Of a stretch of DNA of 10,433 bases, positions 1-7,017 are shown piece by piece; position 1 is the stretch's first letter, and every line of letters begins with the position of its first letter. Under the pieces are notes generated by a model. The model ran no database searches, was not told where the DNA came from, and saw only the letters and a program-made list of their open reading frames with translations. The position numbers were made by a program, and so were the translations under genes. The DNA is from UBA10427 sp003500135 (GTDB taxonomy: Bacteria; Bacteroidota; Bacteroidia; Cytophagales; Cyclobacteriaceae), in assembly GCA_963966275.1 (NCBI GenBank), contig CAWZYQ010000136.1, positions 1 through 10,433 of the forward strand, in the 5' to 3' direction.

Positions 1-43
1 AGAAATCAAATTAAGATAATGGTTTTTCATGGTTAGGTTGTCT

Positions 44-77
44 GGAAAAGTGTGGGGCATACGGCTCCAACTTTTCC
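44..77. repeat. Long imperfect hairpin
   Basis: The arms GGAAAAGT (44-51) and ACTTTTCC (70-77) are perfectly complementary. After a bulged G at 52, TGGGGC (53-58) pairs with GCTCCA (64-69) through one G-U pair, leaving the 5-base loop ATACG. That gives 14 paired positions in 34 bases. A T run (81-85) follows four bases after the stem, so it might act as a weak plus-strand terminator, but the gap makes this unsure. It could also be a small structured RNA element or a dispersed repeat copy. Confidence 0.5.
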
Positions 78-143
78 TAATTTTTGATCTGTAGCAACAT
101 ATTACAAATATTTCATAGTTGTATATTTTAAGTATCGTGTGTT

Positions 144-174
144 AAAAGCTGTTCGTAACGGGCAGCTTTTCTTA
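144..174 (+). terminator. Probable Rho-independent terminator, possibly bidirectional
   Basis: The left arm 144-154 (AAAAGCTGTTC) pairs with 160-170 (GGGCAGCTTTT) over 11 positions, two of them G-U, around the loop GTAAC. The stem ends in TTTT followed by CTT. Because the left arm begins with AAAA, the minus strand also ends in a T run, so it may work both ways. On the plus strand it would serve a gene lying before the window. Confidence 0.6.
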
Positions 175-207
175 TTTAAAATCCGGAGTTGATATAAAAT
201 CACACAT

Positions 208-241
208 AAAAAAAGCCATAACGCTATGTCATGACTTTTTT
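208..241 (-). terminator. Terminator of the mutL-rhomboid operon
   Basis: Read on the minus strand, 241-231 (AAAAAAGTCAT) pairs with 219-209 (ATGGCTTTTTT). This is an 11-bp stem with one G-U pair and an 11-base loop, and the T run extends to seven with position 208. It lies about 30 bases past the stop codon of the last rhomboid gene. On the plus strand the same stem carries an A-C mismatch, so the minus direction is favoured. Confidence 0.75.
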
Positions 242-271
242 GGAATACATTTTCCAGGCGATTAAATATGA

Positions 272-1189
272 TTATTTATTGCTCGCGTTGAATAACTTCT
301 CCTTTTCTTCTTTGGATAGACTTTCATATCCTTTTTCGGAGATCTTATCTAAAATTGCATCAATCTCGTCTTGTGAAACTTTATCTTTGGCATTGCTTTT
401 CTTTTTCGAGGTTGAACTTTTGGTTTTCCTTTTGCCAAAGGAGTCACTCTTATAGCTGACTTTTATTTTCGATTTGGGTTTAAAAATTCCTTTTACCCAA
501 TCCATAAAATAAAACACCCACTTGCCCATTTCGTTGCCGCTGTTCAGTTGTTTGATATAAATCCAACCAATTAAAGCGCCACCCAGGTGTGAAACAGCCC
601 CACCGGCATTTGAGCCGACACTTCCCATGATGCTCAGGAAAATAGCAATAGCGACTAGATATTTGATTCTGACCGGGCCAATTAGAAGCAAATAGAAAGT
701 ATAATCAGGAACTAACGTTGCAGTAGCAACAGCTATGGCATAAACTGCCGCAGAAGCGCCAACAATTGTTGATCCAACAGAGATAATACTAATAGGCGCC
801 AGGTTGGCAAATAGCATAAAGGTAACACCGCCCGCAATAGCACCCAGTACGTACAAATTGATCAGTTTCTGACTGCCCAGGTAATCTACAAATACCCGAC
901 CGAACCAGTAAAAAATCAACATATTAAAAAGTATATGTAATATACCCGATAAACTATGTGTAAAGGCATAGGTGATAATGGTCCAGGGTTTATATATAAA
1001 CTTTTCTATCGATCCGGGCAGGGCAAATTGGTTGTACACCACCTCGAAAATGCGATCGGCACCGGAAAACTTTGAAATCACCAATAAGAGTACCATCAAT
1101 ACAAAAACGACAACATTGATGATGATCAATTGGATAAGGCCATTGTTAGGCCTGTTCCAGGCTTGTTTTAATTCTTCTCCTAAGTTCAT
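272..1189 (-). CDS. Rhomboid family intramembrane serine protease with cytosolic C-terminal tail
   Basis: A 305-residue polytopic membrane protein of the rhomboid family (S54), whose members cleave transmembrane segments of other proteins inside the bilayer. About six hydrophobic helices can be seen (roughly 17-39, 69-99, 108-130, 137-160, 164-189, 197-214). The expected catalytic pair is present: Ser146 in GASAAVY and His201 in SHLGGAL. The conserved HxxxN of helix 2 is H85-N89. The residue after the serine is Ala rather than the usual Gly. Past residue 236 comes a lysine- and serine-rich linker, then a conserved-looking acidic/basic segment (about 271-305, with EIDAILDKISEKGYESLS). It resembles the DUF6576-type tail that I recall from Bacteroidota rhomboids. 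The gene is last in the operon, starting 2 bases after the other rhomboid's stop. The substrate is unknown. Confidence 0.93.
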   Translation of the reverse strand: MNLGEELKQAWNRPNNGLIQLIIINVVVFVLMVLLLVISKFSGADRIFEVVYNQFALPGSIEKFIYKPWTIITYAFTHSLSGILHILFNMLIFYWFGRVFVDYLGSQKLINLYVLGAIAGGVTFMLFANLAPISIISVGSTIVGASAAVYAIAVATATLVPDYTFYLLLIGPVRIKYLVAIAIFLSIMGSVGSNAGGAVSHLGGALIGWIYIKQLNSGNEMGKWVFYFMDWVKGIFKPKSKIKVSYKSDSFGKRKTKSSTSKKKSNAKDKVSQDEIDAILDKISEKGYESLSKEEKEKLFNASNK

Positions 1190-1191
1190 AT

Positions 1192-1986
1192 TTAGTAAGT
1201 CCCCGGATTTTTACTTTGCCAATATTTTACCAATATAAAACCAACGAGCGCTCCTGCCAAATGGGCATAGTGCGCTACATTGTCGCCGGGAGCGCGCTGA
1301 ATTCCCTGAAAAAGTTCTATACCCGCGTAAATTAATACGAAATATTTAGCTTTTATGGGTATGGGCGGAAATAATAACATTAACTGAGTATTTGGAAACA
1401 ACAGGGCAAATGCTGCCAGGATACCGAATATAGCGCCTGAAGCGCCCACTGTCGGTATATTCTTTATTCTCATTAGTACTTCCCTTGTTTCGTTCTTCAA
1501 ACGCCCGACCATGGTAGGGTTGCCGGAAGCATTTTCATATTCCTGCATTAATTGGGCCTCTTGCTTATTATCCAGATTATATATCGATTCATAAAAATCT
1601 ACATAGCTGCGTGCATCAGGATTAGCATTGAAATTGTCATATGCATCCACTGTGTTTTTGTAATCAAAATATTCTATACCAGAATACAAAAGTCCTGAGC
1701 CTATACCCGCTACCATGTAGAAAATTAAAAACCGTTTAGGCCCCCAATAGCCTTCCAGAATAGGGCCAAAGATAAATATGGCAAACATGTTGAAAAACAA
1801 GTGCATGAATGTACCATGCAAAAACATATAGGTGATATATTGAAAAGGATAGAAATAATCGGATTTGATGTTGTTCAATCCGAAAATATAAATGATGGCT
1901 TCTGAACTCAGCAACTGCTGGATCACAAAAATCACCACATTGATAAGTAATAAATTCTTTACGACAGGTGTTAACCTTCCAAACAT
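1192..1986 (-). CDS. Rhomboid family intramembrane serine protease with large extracytoplasmic loop insertion
   Basis: A 264-residue rhomboid protease, clearly a different paralogue from the one that follows it. The catalytic residues are Ser183 in GASGAIFG and His242 in AHLAGAL, and helix 2 carries H62-FF-N66 after the HGTFMH segment. About six membrane helices are visible. Between helix 3 (about 83-102) and the serine helix (about 181-198) lies a hydrophilic insert of roughly 75 residues (104-178), rich in Asn, Asp, Glu and Tyr. By rhomboid topology this L3 loop faces the outside of the inner membrane near the active site, so it may bind or gate substrates; that role is inference. The ATG lies 4 bases after the mutL stop, with an A-rich leader and no Shine-Dalgarno, as usual in Bacteroidota. 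Confidence 0.94.
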   Translation of the reverse strand: MFGRLTPVVKNLLLINVVIFVIQQLLSSEAIIYIFGLNNIKSDYFYPFQYITYMFLHGTFMHLFFNMFAIFIFGPILEGYWGPKRFLIFYMVAGIGSGLLYSGIEYFDYKNTVDAYDNFNANPDARSYVDFYESIYNLDNKQEAQLMQEYENASGNPTMVGRLKNETREVLMRIKNIPTVGASGAIFGILAAFALLFPNTQLMLLFPPIPIKAKYFVLIYAGIELFQGIQRAPGDNVAHYAHLAGALVGFILVKYWQSKNPGTY

Positions 1987-1990
1987 ATTT

Positions 1991-3874
1991 TTATTTGTTA
2001 AATAGCTGATGGATCGAATCCATATTTAAAATTTTGTACGTATTCGCACCTCTGGGCGAATAATTGGGCAATTCACAGGCGAATAGCTGATCAATAAGAC
2101 TGATCATTTCTTCCTTACTTAGCCTTTTGCCCGGCTTAACGGCTGCGTTTAGGGCAAGCGCTCTTGCTAATTGTTCCTGACGTGTGGCATCCGGGTCTTT
2201 TTGCCTGTCCTTATAGGCGTCTAACATACCTTTGAAAATGCGTTGCCCATCGGATACCGGAATTCCGGCTGGAACACCATTGAGAATTAGAGCTGACTGC
2301 CCTCTTACGCCAAATGAAAAACCAAGATCGTTAAACGATTGTTTGAGTTCCATTACGAGAGAAATGTCATTGGGGTTCATTTCTATTGTTTCGGGAAACA
2401 AAAATTGTTGGGAACCGCCCTGGGCTTCACCGGAAAGTAAAGAAATATACCGTTCGTATAATATCCTTTCATGGGCGGCTTGTTGGTCCATCATCATCAG
2501 CCCCGATTTCACAGTCGTTACGATGAATGTATTTTGTAGCTGAAATATATTTCGCTCCTCCTGTATTTCATTCCCGTCTGGTGAATTTTTTAACTCATTA
2601 GCTTTGCTGCTCATTGTTACAAAGCCCTGCTGATCAGGATCTGTTCTTTCTTTGTTTTCGTCAGAAAAAGCCGGCCAGCTTTCTTTTTTCAAAGCCGATT
2701 CATAAAGCTGCTCCCAATTTTTAAGATTGGAGTCCTGCCTGGGATTATCAGGCTTTCTGAATTGCTGATAATCCCTTTCTTTAGAAGCTCTCTGCTGATC
2801 GTTAAGTTGTTCTTCAGGGTTGATTTTACCCACAAAAGATTGAGGGAAATTCGTATCGAATGAAAAATCCATGCTTGGCGTTACATTATGGGCGCCAAGC
2901 GCTCGCTTTACGGCTGATTTGATAAGGTTGTAAACCGTTTTTTCGTCGTCGAATTTAATTTCTGTTTTGGTGGGGTGGACATTCACATCGATATGGCTTG
3001 GGTCAATATCGATGAATAAGACAAAAAACGGATACTGATCGTCGGCAATTAAGCCGCTGTAGGCATTGAATACAGCATGATTGAGATATGGGCTTTTTAT
3101 AAACCGGTTGTTCACGAAAAAATATTGCTCTCCTCTTGATTTTTTCGAGAATTCGGGCTTTCCTACATATCCTTTTATATCGATAAACGCCATTTCCTCA
3201 TTACAGGTCACAAGTTGTGATCTGTAATTTTTGCCAAACAACGCGACAATTCGTTGGCTCAATTTACCCGGTCGCAGCACATAGTTTTCCAGGTCGTTAT
3301 GTGTCATTGAAAATCCCACATTGGGATTGGCCAGCGCCACTCTGATAAATTCTTCATTGATATGCCGCAATTCAACCGGGTTGGATTTCAAAAAATTCCT
3401 TCTTGCAGGTACATTGAAAAACAAATTTCTCACCCGAATAGAAGTACCACAAGTAGTGGCAACAGGCTCCTGCATTATAAACTCCGACCCTTCAATTACT
3501 ATGTGAGCGCCCAATTCTTTTTCCTGGGTGCATGTTTTCATTTCTACCTGTGCCACAGCGGCTATGGAAGCAAGCGCCTCACCTCGAAATCCCATGGTTT
3601 TGATGGCAAATAGATCATCAGCTTTATTGATTTTAGATGTTGCGTGGCGTTCAAAGCTCATTCGTGCATCCGTTTCTGACATGCCCTTGCCATTGTCCAC
3701 TACCTGGACCATATTCTTTCCGGCATCCTTAATGATCAATTGAATATCACTTGCACCTGCATCAATTGCGTTTTCCAGCAACTCTTTCACTACGGATGCC
3801 GGTCTTTGAACCACCTCGCCTGCCGCTATCTGATTGGCTATAGCATCGGGAAGTAAATTTATAATATCGGGCAT
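1991..3874 (-). CDS. mutL: DNA mismatch repair protein MutL
   Basis: MutL (627 residues) is the ATP-driven matchmaker that links MutS-bound mismatches to strand incision and excision. The N-terminal GHKL ATPase is complete: KELLENAIDAG (30-40, with E31 and N35), DNGKGM (60-65), GFRGEAL (95-101) and the DVNVHPTK transducer motif (296-303). A low-complexity Gln/Asn/Lys-rich linker covers about 335-440, followed by a C-terminal dimerisation domain. In that domain DQQAAHERILYE (463-474) matches the endonuclease motif DQHAxxExxxxE except for the His. By eye, however, the ACR-type cysteine motif reads ALNAAVK (574-580) and the CPHGRP-type motif reads YSPRGA (605-610), so zinc ligands appear lost. 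It starts at a typical MutL N-terminus, 8 bases after the small membrane protein gene. Confidence 0.98.
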   Translation of the reverse strand: MPDIINLLPDAIANQIAAGEVVQRPASVVKELLENAIDAGASDIQLIIKDAGKNMVQVVDNGKGMSETDARMSFERHATSKINKADDLFAIKTMGFRGEALASIAAVAQVEMKTCTQEKELGAHIVIEGSEFIMQEPVATTCGTSIRVRNLFFNVPARRNFLKSNPVELRHINEEFIRVALANPNVGFSMTHNDLENYVLRPGKLSQRIVALFGKNYRSQLVTCNEEMAFIDIKGYVGKPEFSKKSRGEQYFFVNNRFIKSPYLNHAVFNAYSGLIADDQYPFFVLFIDIDPSHIDVNVHPTKTEIKFDDEKTVYNLIKSAVKRALGAHNVTPSMDFSFDTNFPQSFVGKINPEEQLNDQQRASKERDYQQFRKPDNPRQDSNLKNWEQLYESALKKESWPAFSDENKERTDPDQQGFVTMSSKANELKNSPDGNEIQEERNIFQLQNTFIVTTVKSGLMMMDQQAAHERILYERYISLLSGEAQGGSQQFLFPETIEMNPNDISLVMELKQSFNDLGFSFGVRGQSALILNGVPAGIPVSDGQRIFKGMLDAYKDRQKDPDATRQEQLARALALNAAVKPGKRLSKEEMISLIDQLFACELPNYSPRGANTYKILNMDSIHQLFNK

Positions 3875-3882
3875 GTAGCGCT

Positions 3883-4218
3883 TTATCTTTGTCTTCTAAT
3901 TCTAAAAAATATGTAACCGCTAAACAAAACGATAAATGAATACAGCGCTATATTTCCAAAATAAATGTATCCAAAAAAGCCTCCCAAAAATAAAAGTATC
4001 AACAAAAGCTGCATTATATCGGTTTTCTGGTATTGACGGTGCCTTTCACCAAAGGCCGATTGGATATGATGGCGGTAATTCTGGGAAGATTTTTTCAATA
4101 ACTCACCTCTAATTCTCTCGGTGCGATTTTTGATGTCTTCCTTGACCGGATCATAATATCTAGGTTGATAATTGAATCTTTTATGTTTCGGTGTTCTTGT
4201 AAGCGAAGGAAATTTCAT
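3883..4218 (-). CDS. Small two-helix membrane protein of unknown function, first gene of the mutL operon
   Basis: A 111-residue protein with no function I recognise. The first two thirds are hydrophilic and strongly basic, with a conserved-looking KHKRFNYQPRYYDPVKE segment (11-27) and many Arg/Lys/His to about residue 66. Two hydrophobic helices follow (about 69-87 and 89-106), and the protein ends in RIRRQR. The positive-inside rule suggests that both termini are cytoplasmic, linked by a very short external turn. I recall similar short proteins beside mutL in other Bacteroidota, sometimes labelled riboflavin synthase subunit because ribH is often nearby; nothing in this sequence supports that label. 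The gene is 8 bases ahead of mutL and almost certainly cotranscribed with it. Being coding is well supported; function is open. Confidence 0.85.
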   Translation of the reverse strand: MKFPSLTRTPKHKRFNYQPRYYDPVKEDIKNRTERIRGELLKKSSQNYRHHIQSAFGERHRQYQKTDIMQLLLILLFLGGFFGYIYFGNIALYSFIVLFSGYIFFRIRRQR

Positions 4219-4240
4219 AACTTAGAGGATATGATTTTTA

Positions 4241-4272
4241 CAAAGTAAGCCTAATTTTAATTTTTTGACAAA
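4241..4272 (-). promoter_or_regulatory. Candidate Bacteroidota-type promoter for the mutL operon
   Basis: On the minus strand, TTTG (4272-4269) is followed after 20 bases by TTACTTTG (4248-4241). The consensus of the primary sigma factor in this phylum is TTTG, about 19-21 bases, then TAnnTTTG, so there is a single mismatch and the spacing fits. Transcription would start near 4235, giving a leader of roughly 15-20 bases. This intergenic gap of 69 bases must also hold the promoter of the divergent plus-strand gene, for which I could not pick an equally good match. Confidence 0.5.
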
Positions 4273-4287
4273 TCAGTACGATAGGGT

Positions 4288-7014
4288 ATGGGTAAATATT
4301 TTTGGGCAATCATTTTTTTCACTGCGGTTCTTTGTTCAAATGTATCTGTAAAAGCAGATCAACAAAACAAAGCCTCGCTTTGGGCCGATAGTGTGTTGCG
4401 AAAAATGCCTCTGCAGGAAGCGGTACGACAACTCATTATGGTTTCTTTACCAATTACCGGCCCTTTTACAAAATCCCATATGGATTCCTTACGAAAATTA
4501 GGCTATGGAGGATATGTTATTCCGGCACATCAGCGATTTAAAAGGGAATTATCTGATGACACCACACTTAACCGTCCACTTATCAGCTTTAAAACTGAAC
4601 AGGCAGGATTTGGCGATCAAAAGGGGTTCCTATATCCTTCTGCCAATACTATTGAAAAAGTTAGCGACTCATATATTTTACAGGAGTTGTGGGAAGAAGC
4701 CAAACGCCAGCATTTATTTATGGGCGCTGATTTTATGGGTTATCCAGGGTTAGAGGTTGCTATGCAAAATGGTGAATTGAAAGTTTCGACCTATACTGGT
4801 GCAGCTTATTCGAAGACTAGTAGTGAAATCTTACCACCCACTCTTCGATTTAAGGGAAACGTTGAATTATGGAAGAACGGAGACCTGGTTTTTGATTGGC
4901 TAAAGCAAAATGAAGATACAATTCCAGAAATGGCCGTAATTGAATTCGAAGGGTTGTTTGAAGAAGGCACAAGGCAGGAACGAAGGCTGCAGGATCGTTT
5001 TTTTCAAAAATATCTGAACAATATTGGCCCGTCTTATTTGTTCCTGGCGAGGAGTGATGCACGGCAATCTATTGAAGAGCAGTTGGCCATTTTAATGATG
5101 GGATGCCACATGTTGCAAAGTGAGGAACCGCAGCAAATTGAAGGCAGGATTTTATCGGCGGTTCAATCGGGCACATTTCCAATGGATGTATTCAGAGGAA
5201 AAGTCAGACAGGTTCTAACTGCAAAGTATCTCATCAGAAGTGAAACAGAAGATTTTGAACTCAATTTGTTTGAACGATACTACAACAATTCGGAGATCAT
5301 TGAAAAGGTATATCTTAATCAGTTGCATCGCGAAGATGAATGTAAATCAAACGACATTCCTTTCCGGCACATTGATCAGGCGTCCTTTGCCACTTTTATT
5401 CTTGACCACAGCATGCACGAGGCTTTTGTGCAAACCGTTAATGCTTATGTCGAATCACCGGTTTATTATTTTAACCGCCAAAACCCCAACATTTTTGAAA
5501 CCTTACAACTCCTTGAACAGCTAAAAGCATTTAATAACGTAGTGGTAGCCATTTTCTATCCACTACAGCTCAATGAAATTGAATTGCTAAGAAAACTATC
5601 CGATGAAACCCATTTAATTTTAGTTGATTTTAATACTCTTGATGACGCGCGTTATCTGGTGCAGTCAGCACATTACTACCATGTACCCGACGATAACTAT
5701 CTTACCGAAGCGCTTGTTCCGCAGGTTTTATTTGGTGCAAAAGGCCTGGAGAAACCCATGAGGTTGTCATTTGATGTTCCAAAAAAGGCTGAAATGGATG
5801 CCAGCTTGCTACATCGTATAGATTCGCTGGCACAACAGGCTATTGAAGCAGAAGCATTTCCCGGATGCCAGGTCGTAGTAGCCAGAAGGAATAAGGTCGT
5901 ATTTAACCAGTCCTATGGTCATTTTACCTACGACCAAATGAAGAGAGTAGATCAAAACGATATTTACGACCTGGCTTCGCTGACTAAAGTTGCGGCCACC
6001 ACGCAGGCCATCATGTTTCTGACCGACAGAGACATGATTTCGATTGATGATCCGATTGGTAATTATCTTGATGAACTGAAAGGCACAGACAAAGAAAACC
6101 TGATCATTAAAGATATTTTGGCACATCAAAGCGGGCTTCGGTCAGGCTTTCCATTCTGGCAGTATACCGTCAGTGAAGAAGAACCGGAAGATTGCTATTA
6201 CAGCGAGTTTCCGCAGACCAAATTTGATTATATGGTGTCGCCCGGTATGTATGCCAGTCCGCAACTGGAAGACTCATTGTGGAAATGGACCATAGAAATG
6301 CCTTTAAGGAGACAATATCGCTGGCGCAGGCATTTACCCTATAGCTATAAATATAGCGACCTGGGATTTATGATGATGTATAAACTTGCCGAACGCGTCC
6401 TTAATCAACCCATGGATGAATTCCTGTCACAAAATTTGTATGCGCCATTAGGTATGGGCCGCACATTGTTTAACCCCTTATGTCAATATCCACAATTTGA
6501 TATTGCTCCTACCGAACTTGATATTTATTTCAGGGATGAACTGGTGTGGGGTACGGTGCACGACCAAATGGCTGCAATGATGGGCGGCGTGGCCGGGCAT
6601 GCCGGATTATTTGGAAATGCATTGGATTTGGCAAAATTGGGAGAAATGATGCTTCAGGGAGGTTCATATGCCAATAACCACTTCTATGGAAAGGAAGTGG
6701 TCAACAATTTTACGCAAAAGCAATTCAAGAAAAACAGAAGAGGATTAGGTTGGGATAAAAAAGCCAAAGACCCCGAGCGCAGTGCGGCTTCAGAATTGGC
6801 TTCCGAACAATCCTATGGACATACTGGTTTTACGGGCACAATGTTGTGGGTCGACCCGGAATACGACCTTGTTTTTGTATTTTTGTCAAATCGCGTTCAT
6901 CCTAATGCCGCAAATACAAAACTAATGGAATTGGATGTGCGTAAGAAAATGCATGATGTCGTATATCAGTCCATCCTGAAATATGGTCAGCCTAAACTGA
7001 GATCAAGAAATTAA
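4288..7014 (+). CDS. Exported bimodular protein: degenerate GH3-like region plus class C beta-lactamase-type serine hydrolase
   Basis: A 908-residue protein with an N-terminal signal peptide (hydrophobic 5-18, likely cleaved after VKA, residue 23; no lipobox). Residues about 30-315 follow the outline of a GH3 (NagZ-type) barrel. They include the LxEAVRQLIMV start, LGYGGYVI (71-78), and an end like VQSGTFPMDVFRGKVRQVL (292-310). The KHFPGHG-type motif and the nucleophile region are absent, so this half is probably not a glycosidase. Residues about 360-495 resemble the GH3 C-terminal alpha/beta domain. The C-terminal half (about 505-900) is a serine hydrolase of the penicillin-binding class: SLTK (564-567) is the SxxK site, YSD (689-691) the second motif, and HTG (845-847) the KTG equivalent. 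It may act on peptidoglycan peptides in the periplasm. An in-frame TAG at 4282-4284 fixes the ATG. bshA follows after 3 bases. Confidence 0.9.
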   Translation: MGKYFWAIIFFTAVLCSNVSVKADQQNKASLWADSVLRKMPLQEAVRQLIMVSLPITGPFTKSHMDSLRKLGYGGYVIPAHQRFKRELSDDTTLNRPLISFKTEQAGFGDQKGFLYPSANTIEKVSDSYILQELWEEAKRQHLFMGADFMGYPGLEVAMQNGELKVSTYTGAAYSKTSSEILPPTLRFKGNVELWKNGDLVFDWLKQNEDTIPEMAVIEFEGLFEEGTRQERRLQDRFFQKYLNNIGPSYLFLARSDARQSIEEQLAILMMGCHMLQSEEPQQIEGRILSAVQSGTFPMDVFRGKVRQVLTAKYLIRSETEDFELNLFERYYNNSEIIEKVYLNQLHREDECKSNDIPFRHIDQASFATFILDHSMHEAFVQTVNAYVESPVYYFNRQNPNIFETLQLLEQLKAFNNVVVAIFYPLQLNEIELLRKLSDETHLILVDFNTLDDARYLVQSAHYYHVPDDNYLTEALVPQVLFGAKGLEKPMRLSFDVPKKAEMDASLLHRIDSLAQQAIEAEAFPGCQVVVARRNKVVFNQSYGHFTYDQMKRVDQNDIYDLASLTKVAATTQAIMFLTDRDMISIDDPIGNYLDELKGTDKENLIIKDILAHQSGLRSGFPFWQYTVSEEEPEDCYYSEFPQTKFDYMVSPGMYASPQLEDSLWKWTIEMPLRRQYRWRRHLPYSYKYSDLGFMMMYKLAERVLNQPMDEFLSQNLYAPLGMGRTLFNPLCQYPQFDIAPTELDIYFRDELVWGTVHDQMAAMMGGVAGHAGLFGNALDLAKLGEMMLQGGSYANNHFYGKEVVNNFTQKQFKKNRRGLGWDKKAKDPERSAASELASEQSYGHTGFTGTMLWVDPEYDLVFVFLSNRVHPNAANTKLMELDVRKKMHDVVYQSILKYGQPKLRSRN

Positions 7015-7017
7015 AAA

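Larger units (their letters stand above)
1..207. other. Intergenic region without a recognisable gene
   Basis: No convincing coding frame crosses this stretch: all three plus-strand frames meet a stop within the first 36 bases. The 3' tail of an upstream plus-strand gene could still end there, but a few codons cannot be identified. The region holds a long imperfect hairpin at 44-77 and a terminator-like hairpin at 144-170. Just beyond it lies the terminator of the minus-strand operon. The layout fits a space between two convergent transcription units. Confidence 0.6.

Noticed and set aside
231..455. Plus-strand 74-codon frame overlapping the end of the first rhomboid gene
   Set aside because: It lies antisense to a clear rhomboid C-terminus, begins inside the operon terminator and encodes no recognisable motif.
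2232..2543. Plus-strand 103-codon frame inside mutL
   Set aside because: It is antisense to the conserved MutL C-terminal domain, and its composition is that of a reverse-frame shadow.
4265..4270. TTGACA as a -35 box for the serine hydrolase gene
   Set aside because: It is only 17 bases before the start codon, leaving no room for a -10 element and start site, and Bacteroidota do not use this box type.
4288..4344. Lipoprotein signal (Cys at residue 16)
   Set aside because: The residues before it, AVL, do not match a lipobox; an ordinary signal peptide cut after VKA fits better.
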